A program made the translations under genes and the position numbers. From the NCBI GenBank assembly GCA_029257745.1, contig JARIAS010000044.1, positions 1 to 45,491 of the forward strand: a stretch of 45,491 nt of DNA. Direction: 5' to 3'. Within the stretch, counting starts at the first letter, position 1. Each line of letters opens with the position of its first letter. Positions 8,798 through 15,869 of this stretch are shown here, piece after piece. Source of the stretch: Candidatus Cryptobacteroides sp. GTDB lineage: Bacteria; Bacteroidota; Bacteroidia; Bacteroidales; UBA932. The notes under the pieces were generated by a model, which was not told the DNA's origin, made no database searches, and saw only the letters and a program-made list of their open reading frames with translations.

Positions 8798-9508
8798 ATG
8801 AAAAAAATAATATTAGCTAGCACTTCAACAGTGTATGGTAGTGGATATTTAGAATATATACTACCCGAATTAAAAAGAATGTTTACAGGCATTTCTCAAA
8901 TAGTCTTTATACCTTATGCAAGACCAAATGGTATGAGTTATGATGAGTATACTAATAATGCTGCTGAGGCTTTTTCAAAGATAGGTATAACTGTAAAGGG
9001 TATACATGCTTTTGACAATGCTGTGAATGCAGTTAGAGATGCACAGGCAATTTTTGTTGGAGGAGGTAATACCTTTCTCTTAGTTAAAACTTTATATGAG
9101 AATGGGCTTGTTAAAGTGATAAAAGAAGTTGTTGATAGAGGAACTGTTTATTTTGGAACTAGTGCAGGAAGCAATGTGGGAGGACTTACAATGCAGACTA
9201 CCAATGATATGCCCATAGTTTATCCACCTAGTTTTGAGACAATTGGTCTCGTTCCTTTTAATCTTAACCCTCATTACCTTGACCCAATTGAAGGCTCTAC
9301 ACATATGGGAGAGACACGTCAGAGGAGGATATATGAGTTTCATACTCAAAATGATATTCCTGTTGTAGGTCTTAGGGAAGGTTCTTGGATAGAGGTTCTT
9401 GACGATAAGATTACTTTAAGAGGGGAACTTAGTGCAAGGATTTTTAAACAAGCTCAAGAGCCATTTGAAATAGCCAGTGGTTCAGATATTTTAGAAAGTC
9501 TTAAATAG
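8798..9508 (+). CDS. pepE: Dipeptidase E (peptidase S51), alpha-aspartyl dipeptidase
   Basis: This 236-residue cytoplasmic serine peptidase belongs to the family that splits dipeptides with N-terminal aspartate. The nucleophile elbow GTSAGSNV places the catalytic serine at residue 122 (Ser120 in Salmonella PepE). The oxyanion-side FVGGGNTF is near 87, and LNPHYLDP supplies the catalytic histidine. The length is close to the 229 residues of the enteric enzyme. The start is the ATG at 8798. A TTG two codons earlier is possible but less likely. It lies 16 nt after the Ntn hydrolase gene and probably shares its transcript. Confidence 0.93.
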   Translation: MKKIILASTSTVYGSGYLEYILPELKRMFTGISQIVFIPYARPNGMSYDEYTNNAAEAFSKIGITVKGIHAFDNAVNAVRDAQAIFVGGGNTFLLVKTLYENGLVKVIKEVVDRGTVYFGTSAGSNVGGLTMQTTNDMPIVYPPSFETIGLVPFNLNPHYLDPIEGSTHMGETRQRRIYEFHTQNDIPVVGLREGSWIEVLDDKITLRGELSARIFKQAQEPFEIASGSDILESLK

Positions 9509-9591
9509 TTTGATAATAAATTTGTATTTGAGATTATGTTACCTTGATAAAGATAGGTGTTAGGTATAATAATACTAGGTTTATAGTAATT

Positions 9592-9599
9592 TATCTTTG
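9592..9599 (+). promoter_or_regulatory. -7 promoter element upstream of the glutamine synthetase leader
   Basis: TATCTTTG fits TAnnTTTG and lies 163 nt before the glnA ATG. If used, it gives a leader of roughly 155 nt that contains two hairpins. No clear -33 TTG is present, so the assignment is tentative. Confidence 0.35.
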
Positions 9600-9619
9600 T
9601 TGAGGATAATGATGATTAT

Positions 9620-9652
9620 GTCTATAATATTTGTAATATTATAGGCATTTTT
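9620..9652 (+). terminator. Terminator-like hairpin: end of pepE operon or attenuator in the glnA leader
   Basis: GTCTATAATATT pairs over 12 bp (one T-G wobble) with AATATTATAGGC around a TGT loop and is followed by ATTTTTATT. It lies 111 nt after the pepE stop, but also downstream of the only -7-like box in the gap. It may therefore end the pepE transcript, attenuate glnA, or both. Confidence 0.6.
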
Positions 9653-9689
9653 ATTGCAATATGTTAATATTTTCCCTAAATTCGGAATA

Positions 9690-9717
9690 ATTTAAAAGCT
9701 ATGTATAGCATTTAAAT
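9690..9717 (+). other. Second hairpin in the glnA leader
   Basis: ATTTAAA and GCTA pair with TAGC and TTTAAAT across one A-A mismatch, closing a TGTA loop. It starts about 45 nt before the glnA start codon. No T tract follows, so it is not an ordinary terminator. Confidence 0.45.
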
Positions 9718-9762
9718 ATAATACTCAATATGGTATTATAATAGACTGATAACTAATATATT

Positions 9763-11277
9763 ATGGATATGTTATACGATACAGATTTTATGGCTTCAGA
9801 TTATAGCCAGTTTGATATTTTTAAGAAAAATTCTAAAGAGCTGACAAGGGAAGATATTATAAGATATGTGCAGGCTAGGCATATACGTATGGTAAATTTT
9901 ATGTATACGGCTGAGGATGGAAGACTTAAGACCTTAAATTTTGTAATTAATGATGAGGATTACTTGAAGACTATACTGACATTTGGTGAGCGTGTAGATG
10001 GCTCTAGCCTATTCCCATCATATGTTGAAGCTGGCAATAGTGATTTATATGTAATGCCTAGATATGAAACAGCTTTTTTAGATCCATTTAGTGAAATAGA
10101 TACTCTCTGTTTTTTATGTACATTTTTTGATAAGAATGGTGATTTTTTTGCAGCAGCTCCTCAAAGAATATTACATAAGGCAGCAAGAACTTTTAAAGAG
10201 CGTTGCCATATGGACTTTGAGGCTATGGCAGAGTTAGAATATTATGTCATAGATGAGGCTAATGGGCTTTATCCTGCAACAGATCAAAGAGGCTATCATG
10301 AGTCGGCACCTTATGCAAAATTGAATGAATTTCGTAAGGAGTGTATGCTAATATTAGCCAATCTAGGAGCATCTATAAAATATGGCCATTCAGAAGTAGG
10401 CAATTTTAGCTTAAATGGAAAAATATATGAGCAGAATGAAATAGAGTTTTTGCCTTGTCCTGTTGAAAGTGCAGCAGAGCAAGTAACATTGGCAAAATGG
10501 GTGATACGTAATCTTGCATATAAATATGGATTAAATGTTACCTTTGCACCAAAAATTACTGAGGGAAAGGCAGGCTCTGGAATGCACATACATATGCGTA
10601 TAATGAAGGAGGGACAAAATATGTTAGTAAATGCTGACGGCTCTTTATCTGATATAGCACATAAGGCTATTGCAGGTATGATGGATTTAGCCGCATCAAT
10701 TACTGCCTTTGGAAATAGGAATCCTACTTCATATTTACGTTTGGTACCTCATCAAGAGGCTCCTACTAATATATGTTGGGGAGATCGTAATCGTTCTGTA
10801 TTGCTTAGAGTACCTCTTGGTTGGACAAACAGTGGTGATATGTGTGTTAAGGCTAATCCGCAGCAGGAAGGAACTAATATCTCAGCACGAAATAAACAGA
10901 CTATCGAGATGCGTTCTCCTGATTGTTCTGCAGACATATATCTCTTATTAGCAGGACTTTGCGTTGCTTGTAGACATGGATTGGAGATGGATGCTGCCTT
11001 AGATTTTGCTGCTAAGACCTATGTTGATGGCGATATTCACAGTGCAGAGAATAAGGCAAAACTAGACTCTTTGGAGCAGTTGCCAGCTTCTTGTGTCGCT
11101 TCTGCACAGTGTCTTGATAAGCAGAGAGGGGAGTATGAGAGATATGAGGTCTTCTCTAAACGTGCTATTGATGGTATAATTGCAAAACTGTCTTCATTTC
11201 AAGACGATAAACTTAGGGAGAAACTATCAAATAAAGACTATGTTTTAGATTTGGTAGAAAAGTATTTTCACGTATAA
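9763..11277 (+). CDS. glnA: Glutamine synthetase
   Basis: This 504-residue enzyme is expected to make glutamine from glutamate, ammonia and ATP in the cytoplasm. Conserved elements appear in the right order: the beta-grasp N-terminal part, the ATP/metal region with KAGSGMHIHMR near residues 268-278, and the glutamate-binding stretch NPTSYLRLVPHQEAPTNICWG with RNRSVLLRVPLG near 325-362. I see no obvious adenylylation-site tyrosine motif, so control by GlnE-type modification is not supported. The protein is closer to the class I pattern than to the approximately 700-residue class III enzymes of many Bacteroidales. The start is the first ATG; an in-frame ATG two codons later is also possible. 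A structured leader precedes the gene. Confidence 0.92.
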   Translation: MDMLYDTDFMASDYSQFDIFKKNSKELTREDIIRYVQARHIRMVNFMYTAEDGRLKTLNFVINDEDYLKTILTFGERVDGSSLFPSYVEAGNSDLYVMPRYETAFLDPFSEIDTLCFLCTFFDKNGDFFAAAPQRILHKAARTFKERCHMDFEAMAELEYYVIDEANGLYPATDQRGYHESAPYAKLNEFRKECMLILANLGASIKYGHSEVGNFSLNGKIYEQNEIEFLPCPVESAAEQVTLAKWVIRNLAYKYGLNVTFAPKITEGKAGSGMHIHMRIMKEGQNMLVNADGSLSDIAHKAIAGMMDLAASITAFGNRNPTSYLRLVPHQEAPTNICWGDRNRSVLLRVPLGWTNSGDMCVKANPQQEGTNISARNKQTIEMRSPDCSADIYLLLAGLCVACRHGLEMDAALDFAAKTYVDGDIHSAENKAKLDSLEQLPASCVASAQCLDKQRGEYERYEVFSKRAIDGIIAKLSSFQDDKLREKLSNKDYVLDLVEKYFHV

Positions 11278-11292
11278 TTTCAATTTATTTAT

Positions 11293-11745
11293 ATGGGTAT
11301 CTGGGATTTATTGTCAACATGGTATTTTTGGCTGATATTATCTTTTTTATTATTGATATTTGAGGTATTTACTTTAGGCTTTTTACTTGCTTGTTTTTCT
11401 TTTGGTGCATTGTTAGCAGTCATACCTGCTCTTATTGGGCTTGATGCTACATGGTCTATGTTAGTTTTTGCAATAGCTTCTATTGCGTCTATTTTATTCC
11501 TTAGACCCTTGATATTAAAAGTTACCAATAAGTCAAATGTTAAGATAGGTATGGAAGCTATGATTGGTCGTAAGGTAAAAGTTAGGGAAAGCATAAATAA
11601 TCTTGAAAATCAAGGAACTGTATCTGTAAATGGTGAGGTGTGGAATGCTAGGAGTATAGATGATACTGTATTAATTCCCGCAGGTTCAATAGTAGAGATA
11701 GTCTCATATGAGAGTATAGAATTAAAGGTAAAAATGTTAAATTAA
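11293..11745 (+). CDS. NfeD-family membrane protein
   Basis: This 150-residue protein starts with closely packed hydrophobic helices (about residues 9-75), followed by a soluble beta-rich domain of the NfeD C-terminal OB-fold type (GMEAMIGRKVKVRES to GSIVEIVSYES). It is the short form without a fused serine protease. NfeD proteins are usually encoded beside stomatin/SPFH genes and are thought to act with them in membrane microdomains. Exactly that arrangement is seen here, with the SPFH gene 12 nt downstream. glnA ends 15 nt upstream, so all three genes may share a transcript. Confidence 0.9.
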   Translation: MGIWDLLSTWYFWLILSFLLLIFEVFTLGFLLACFSFGALLAVIPALIGLDATWSMLVFAIASIASILFLRPLILKVTNKSNVKIGMEAMIGRKVKVRESINNLENQGTVSVNGEVWNARSIDDTVLIPAGSIVEIVSYESIELKVKMLN

Positions 11746-11757
11746 AAAAATATAGTT

Positions 11758-12753
11758 ATGCCGATTGATGTTAATATTACTTATGTAATTTTATTTTTAG
11801 TTGTTATTTTTATTATAGTCCTCATATCTAAGGGATTAAAGATAGTACAACAATCTCAAACAATGATAATAGAACGTTTGGGTAAGTACCATAGTCAGTT
11901 AAGCTCTGGTATAAATTTTATTATTCCTTTGGTAGATAAGCCACGTCCAATACGTTGGAGATTTACAAGAACTGCAGTTACTGGTCAAGTCTATGTAGTC
12001 TTCAGTGATATGCAGACTATAGACTTGCGTGAGACAGTATATGATTTTCCAAGTCAAAGCGTTATTACAAAAGATAATGTTGTAACAGAGATTAATGCAA
12101 TGATATATTTTCAAGTAGTGGATCCTGTTAGGGCTGTATATGAGATACAGAATCTTCCAGATGCTATCGAAAAACTTACTCAAACATCTCTTAGAAATAT
12201 TATTGGTGAGATGGACTTAGATGAAACATTAACAAGTCGTGACACAATTAATAATAAGTTGAGAGTAATCTTGGATGAAGCTACTAATAAATGGGGTGTA
12301 AAGGTAAATAGGGTTGAGTTACAGGATATTAATCCTCCTAGGGATATTCGTGATGCTATGGAGAAGCAGATGAGGGCTGAACGTGATAAGAGGGCAAAGA
12401 TACTTGATGCAGAGGGTGAAAAAGAATCACTTATCAGACAATCTGAAGGACGTATGAAAGAGTCTATTAATCATGCAGAAGGAGAACGTCAAGCCAGAGT
12501 ATTAAGGGCAAAGGCAGAAGCAGAAGCTAAAATATTAGCTGCTGAGGCTGATTCTGAAGCGATTAGAAAGATAACTCAGGCTATTGGTGCAAGTGGTGCC
12601 GACCCTGTACAATATATAGTAGCAGTACGTTATCTAGAGACTCTTAAGGAGATGACTTCAGGAAAGGATAATAAGACAATATATCTTCCTTATGAGGCTA
12701 GTGGGGTCTTAAGTAGTCTTGGAGGTATAAAAGATTTACTTAAAAATAAATAA
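11758..12753 (+). CDS. SPFH/band-7 (stomatin-like, QmcA-type) membrane protein
   Basis: This 331-residue protein has one N-terminal membrane segment (residues 8-27). A band-7 domain follows (about 28-210), with the family hallmarks ERLGKYH, GINFIIPLVD, RETVYDFPSQSVITKDNV and NIIGEMDLDETLTSRD. A charged coiled coil rich in EAEAKILAAEAD repeats (about 210-275) fits oligomerisation. The C-terminal tail ends in a short hydrophobic and basic stretch. Paired with NfeD it probably forms a flotillin-like scaffold at the inner membrane; its clients are unknown. A terminator hairpin starts 20 nt after the stop. Confidence 0.93.
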   Translation: MPIDVNITYVILFLVVIFIIVLISKGLKIVQQSQTMIIERLGKYHSQLSSGINFIIPLVDKPRPIRWRFTRTAVTGQVYVVFSDMQTIDLRETVYDFPSQSVITKDNVVTEINAMIYFQVVDPVRAVYEIQNLPDAIEKLTQTSLRNIIGEMDLDETLTSRDTINNKLRVILDEATNKWGVKVNRVELQDINPPRDIRDAMEKQMRAERDKRAKILDAEGEKESLIRQSEGRMKESINHAEGERQARVLRAKAEAEAKILAAEADSEAIRKITQAIGASGADPVQYIVAVRYLETLKEMTSGKDNKTIYLPYEASGVLSSLGGIKDLLKNK

Positions 12754-12772
12754 AAAGAACTACTAAATAATT

Positions 12773-12810
12773 AAAGAGGCTAGTCATTGTTCTAGCCTCT
12801 TTTGTATAAT
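12773..12810 (+). terminator. Intrinsic terminator of the nfeD-SPFH operon
   Basis: A perfect 11-bp stem, AAAGAGGCTAG with CTAGCCTCTTT around an 8-nt loop, is followed by TGTATAAT. Its right arm is also the first part of direct-repeat copy 1. Confidence 0.8.
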
Positions 12811-12914
12811 AGTCTTATCCAAAAGACTCTGTTCAAATTTTGTATAAAAGAAAACAGTCTTTAGTATTAAGTTTTTTCTTATATATAGTATTGAGTTGCC
12901 AAAAATAATGGCAC
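12792..12914. repeat. Intergenic direct repeat, copy 1
   Basis: About 123 bp that recurs 150 bp downstream with only scattered substitutions and short indels. Shared blocks include CTAGCC, TTTTGTATAAT, AAATTTTGTATAAA, AGTCTTTAGTATTAAG, CTTATATATAGTAT and CCAAAAATAATGGCA. It contains a small hairpin AGTCTT/AAGACT (12811-12828) and a second one, TGCCA/TGGCA (12897-12913). It has no open frame and no similarity to a tRNA. The whole 12754-13128 stretch is gene-free. Confidence 0.8.
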
Positions 12915-12941
12915 TAAAAAATCAAAGAGTCTGGTATCTCG

Positions 12942-13064
12942 CTAGCCTTTTTTGTATAATGGGCCTATTCAAAATAGGCAGTGTCTAAAATTTTGTATAA
13001 AGGAAAATAGTCTTTAGTATTAAGTTTTCTTATATATAGTATACAGTTTCCAAAAATAATGGCA
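12942..13064. repeat. Intergenic direct repeat, copy 2
   Basis: Second copy of the element, 150 bp after the first. Its first hairpin has a different sequence (GCCTATT/AATAGGC, 12963-12979), at the same place in the element but in a shifted register. The second hairpin is damaged (TTCCA facing TGGCA). The terminator-like arm that precedes copy 1 is decayed here (AAAGAGTCTGG facing CTAGCC). Confidence 0.8.
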
Positions 13065-13070
13065 TCAAAT

Positions 13071-13105
13071 AACAAATGGGCTAGTACAATACTAGCCCAT
13101 TTGTT
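13071..13105. terminator. Perfect 16-bp inverted repeat between the SPFH gene and pnp
   Basis: AACAAATGGGCTAGTA and its exact complement enclose a CAA loop. It ends 23 nt beyond the pnp stop and can fold on either strand. It shares the GGCTAG...CTAGCC core with the terminator at 12773, and its right side (CTAGCC, TTTGT, ATAATAG) resembles the start of the repeat copies, as if it were a third partial copy. Confidence 0.75.
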
Positions 13106-13128
13106 ATAATAGAATATATTAAATATAA

Positions 13129-15372
13129 TTAATCTTCTTTGTTCTCAGATTTATGACGTCTGTCGTCCCTTCTGAATTCTCTGCGATTATTGTTTCTATC
13201 ACCTCTATCCCTATTATTAGGTCTTGGTCTACGTTCAGGTTCTACATAACCTTCAGGTTTTTCTAGTAGAGCTTTGATAGAAAGTCTAAGTTTTCCTGAC
13301 TTTTCATCAATTTCAAGAAGCTTAACATCTACTTCATCTCCTACTGCAAGTACATCTGCAACATTCTCAGTCTTTTGCCAAGCTATTTCAGATACATGTA
13401 CTAAGCCTTCTTTGCCAGGAAGAATTTCTACAAATGCACCAAAATCAAGGATAGAAACAACTTTACCATGATATACAGCCCCAAGTTCAGGAACAGCACA
13501 TATGCCATTTATCCATGCAAGAGCCTTGTCCATAGACTCCTTGTCTGTACCAAAAATATCTACAACACCTTCGTTGTTTTCTTCAGTGATAGTTATAGTT
13601 GTTCCAGTTTCTTTTTGTATCTTTTGAATTGTCTCACCACCTTTGCCTATGATAGCTCCAATAAAGTCTGATGCAACTCTAATCTGTACTATACGAGGAA
13701 CAAAGTCTTTGTAATCTTCTCTTGGTTCGCTCATGCACTTCATCATCTCACCCATTATGTGCATTCTGCCTTCATGGGCTTGTTGAAGAGCCTTAGCAAG
13801 AACCTCATAAGATAGACCATCAACCTTTATATCCATTTGTGTAGCAGTGATACCATCTTTAGTACCAGCTACTTTGAAGTCCATATCTCCTAAATGATCC
13901 TCATCTCCAAGTATGTCTGTTAGTATGGCGTAGCGACTATTAGGATCTTTAGCATCAGTGATTAGTCCCATAGCAACTCCTGCAACAGGTTTCTTAATTT
14001 TAACACCTGCATCCATTAAGGCTAAACAACCTCCACATATAGATGCCTGTGAAGATGAACCATTAGACTCAAGAATTTCAGAAACAAGTCTTATGGCATA
14101 AGGATTCTCAGGAGCAAGTGGAACTACAGGCTTTAATGCCCTCATTGCAAGATTGCCATGTCCAATTTCACGTCTTCCCACACCTCTACTAGCTCTTGCA
14201 TCTCCTGTTGAGAAAGGAGGAAAATTATAATGTAGTACAAATTGTTGGCTTTCCTCTATAAGTACTTCATCCATTTCCTTCATATCTAACTTTGTTCCCA
14301 AAGTTACAGCTGCTAGTGATTGAGTTTCTCCACGAGTGAAAATTGCAGAACCATGGGCATAAGGAAGTGTACCAACTTCACACCAAATAGGTCTTACCTC
14401 TCTGGTATTACGTCCATCAACTCTTATTCCTTCATCAAGGATTAGGTTGCGAAGAGCCTCTCTTTCCTCATTGTGGAAGTATCTGTCTATAATAAAGGCT
14501 TTTTCAGTCTGCTCTTCTTCTGTTAAAGTAGCGATAAAGTCTGCTTTAATCTGAGCAAAGCCTTCTTGTCTTTCCTGTTTAGTCTTACCAGCCTTTGCAA
14601 GTGCATAGCATTTGTCATAGCAAAAAGCATGTAATTTTTCTTTAAGTTCCTCATCTTCAATATCATGAGGATAGTCTCTCTTAACATCCTTGCCTAATTC
14701 TTTATTTAATTCCACTTGAACAAGGCAGTGTTTTTTTATCTCTTCATGGGCAAACTTGATTGCATTTAGCATTACCTCTTCGCTTACCTCATTCATCTCA
14801 CCTTCAACCATCATGATATTATCATGGGTAGCAGCTACCATAAGGTCAAGGTCTGCTTCAGGCATTTCAGAGAAATTAGGATTTATTTTAAATTCTCCAT
14901 TTATCCTAGCAACTCTTACTTCAGAGATAGGTCCTAGGAAAGGAAGATCTGTACAAGCCAATGCAGCTGAGGCTGCAAGACCTGCTAGAGCATCAGGTTG
15001 TATATCTTTTTCTGCAGAAATAAGCCATACATTTACAAAAACAGCAAGATGAAAATCTTCAGGGAAAAGTGGCCTTAAAGCTCTATCAATAAGTCTTGAA
15101 ACGAGTATCTCATAGTCAGATGCCTTACCCTCTCTTTTCATAAAACCACCAGGAAATCTTCCTGCAGAGTAAAACTTCTCTTTATAATCTACTTGTAGAG
15201 GAAGAAAATCTGTACCTTCTACAGATTCTTTTGCACAGGTTACAGTGGCTAATAACATCGTGCCACCCATTTTAACGACAGCTGAACCATCAGCTTGCTT
15301 GGCAATTTTGCCTGTCTCAATCTCAATTATCCTACCATCTGATAATTGGATCTGTTTGTTAATAATTTTCAT
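13129..15372 (-). CDS. pnp: Polyribonucleotide nucleotidyltransferase (PNPase)
   Basis: This 747-residue 3'-5' phosphorolytic exoribonuclease is a trimeric enzyme of mRNA decay. Two RNase PH-like domains (about 5-230 and 310-540) flank the helical linker. A KH domain with [15 protein letters not shown] is near 566 and an S1 domain with [28 protein letters not shown] is near 630. The tail is arginine- and asparagine-rich (about 700-747), basic and probably disordered. The start is placed at ATG 15372, where the conserved [14 protein letters not shown] begins. A longer frame to 15435 would run into the rpsO-pnp hairpin region and has no family support. The gene lies downstream of rpsO, the order found in most bacteria. 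Confidence 0.97.
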   Translation of the reverse strand: MKIINKQIQLSDGRIIEIETGKIAKQADGSAVVKMGGTMLLATVTCAKESVEGTDFLPLQVDYKEKFYSAGRFPGGFMKREGKASDYEILVSRLIDRALRPLFPEDFHLAVFVNVWLISAEKDIQPDALAGLAASAALACTDLPFLGPISEVRVARINGEFKINPNFSEMPEADLDLMVAATHDNIMMVEGEMNEVSEEVMLNAIKFAHEEIKKHCLVQVELNKELGKDVKRDYPHDIEDEELKEKLHAFCYDKCYALAKAGKTKQERQEGFAQIKADFIATLTEEEQTEKAFIIDRYFHNEEREALRNLILDEGIRVDGRNTREVRPIWCEVGTLPYAHGSAIFTRGETQSLAAVTLGTKLDMKEMDEVLIEESQQFVLHYNFPPFSTGDARASRGVGRREIGHGNLAMRALKPVVPLAPENPYAIRLVSEILESNGSSSQASICGGCLALMDAGVKIKKPVAGVAMGLITDAKDPNSRYAILTDILGDEDHLGDMDFKVAGTKDGITATQMDIKVDGLSYEVLAKALQQAHEGRMHIMGEMMKCMSEPREDYKDFVPRIVQIRVASDFIGAIIGKGGETIQKIQKETGTTITITEENNEGVVDIFGTDKESMDKALAWINGICAVPELGAVYHGKVVSILDFGAFVEILPGKEGLVHVSEIAWQKTENVADVLAVGDEVDVKLLEIDEKSGKLRLSIKALLEKPEGYVEPERRPRPNNRDRGDRNNNRREFRRDDRRHKSENKED

Positions 15373-15406
15373 TAATTCCGTTCTTTCTTTATTCCGCAAT
15401 TTATAC

Positions 15407-15439
15407 AAAAAAAGGGAAAGTTCCGATAGGAACAATCCC
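15407..15439 (-). terminator. Terminator-like hairpin between rpsO and pnp
   Basis: On the minus strand GGGATTGTTCC pairs with GGAACTTTCCC across a 2-nt internal loop, with a TATC apical loop, and is followed by seven T. Partial termination here would set a high rpsO to pnp ratio. The same place holds a terminator and an RNase III site in E. coli. Confidence 0.75.
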
Positions 15440-15459
15440 CCATTTTCCTATTTGGTCGT

Positions 15460-15735
15460 TTATCGACGTAGACCTAATTCCTTGATGATATTTCTGTATC
15501 TCTCGATGTCTATCTTCTGAAGGTAATCCAAAAGGCGACGTCTTTTACCTACAAGGCGAAGAAGTGAACGACGAGTAACAACGTCTTTTTTGTTCTTCTT
15601 TAAGTGCTCTGTAAGGTGAGCGATACGGTAGGAAAATAAAGCAACTTGACTCTCTGGTGAGCCGGTGTCAGTATTAGACTTTCCGTACTTCGCGAAAATC
15701 TCTTGCTTTTTGTCAGCTAGTAAATATTCAGCCAT
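15460..15735 (-). CDS. rpsO: 30S ribosomal protein S15
   Basis: This 91-residue ribosomal protein binds the central domain of 16S rRNA. It carries the family hallmarks [43 protein letters not shown] and a C-terminal [12 protein letters not shown]. It is two residues longer than E. coli S15. A consensus Bacteroidetes promoter lies 59 nt upstream. pnp follows after a terminator-like hairpin. Confidence 0.98.
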   Translation of the reverse strand: MAEYLLADKKQEIFAKYGKSNTDTGSPESQVALFSYRIAHLTEHLKKNKKDVVTRRSLLRLVGKRRRLLDYLQKIDIERYRNIIKELGLRR

Positions 15736-15793
15736 TTTGCAAAAAATTTAATAATTGTTAATAATTGTTCACCAAAACATTTGGTAAATCATA

Positions 15794-15823
15794 CAAAGAT
15801 AAATATTTATTATTAGAAAACAA
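15794..15823 (-). promoter_or_regulatory. Consensus Bacteroidetes promoter of rpsO
   Basis: Read on the minus strand this is TTG, 19 bp, TATCTTTG, matching the -33/-7 pattern of the primary sigma factor of Bacteroidetes. It is followed by a short AT-rich leader to the rpsO ATG. Confidence 0.75.
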
Positions 15824-15869
15824 GCTAATAAACTGTATTTTTATTTTAAACATTTAAATTAGTAGGCGA

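Noticed and set aside
12811..12979. Covariation between the hairpins of the two repeat copies
   Set aside because: When the copies are aligned the paired columns do not coincide; the stems are shifted by about two bases. Each copy folds, but this is not true compensatory change.
12773..13105. CRISPR-like array
   Set aside because: Only two long imperfect copies with no regular short repeats or spacers, and no cas genes.
15373..15435. Extended N terminus of PNPase
   Set aside because: The extra residues have no family support and fall between the rpsO-pnp hairpin and the conserved MKIINKQ start.
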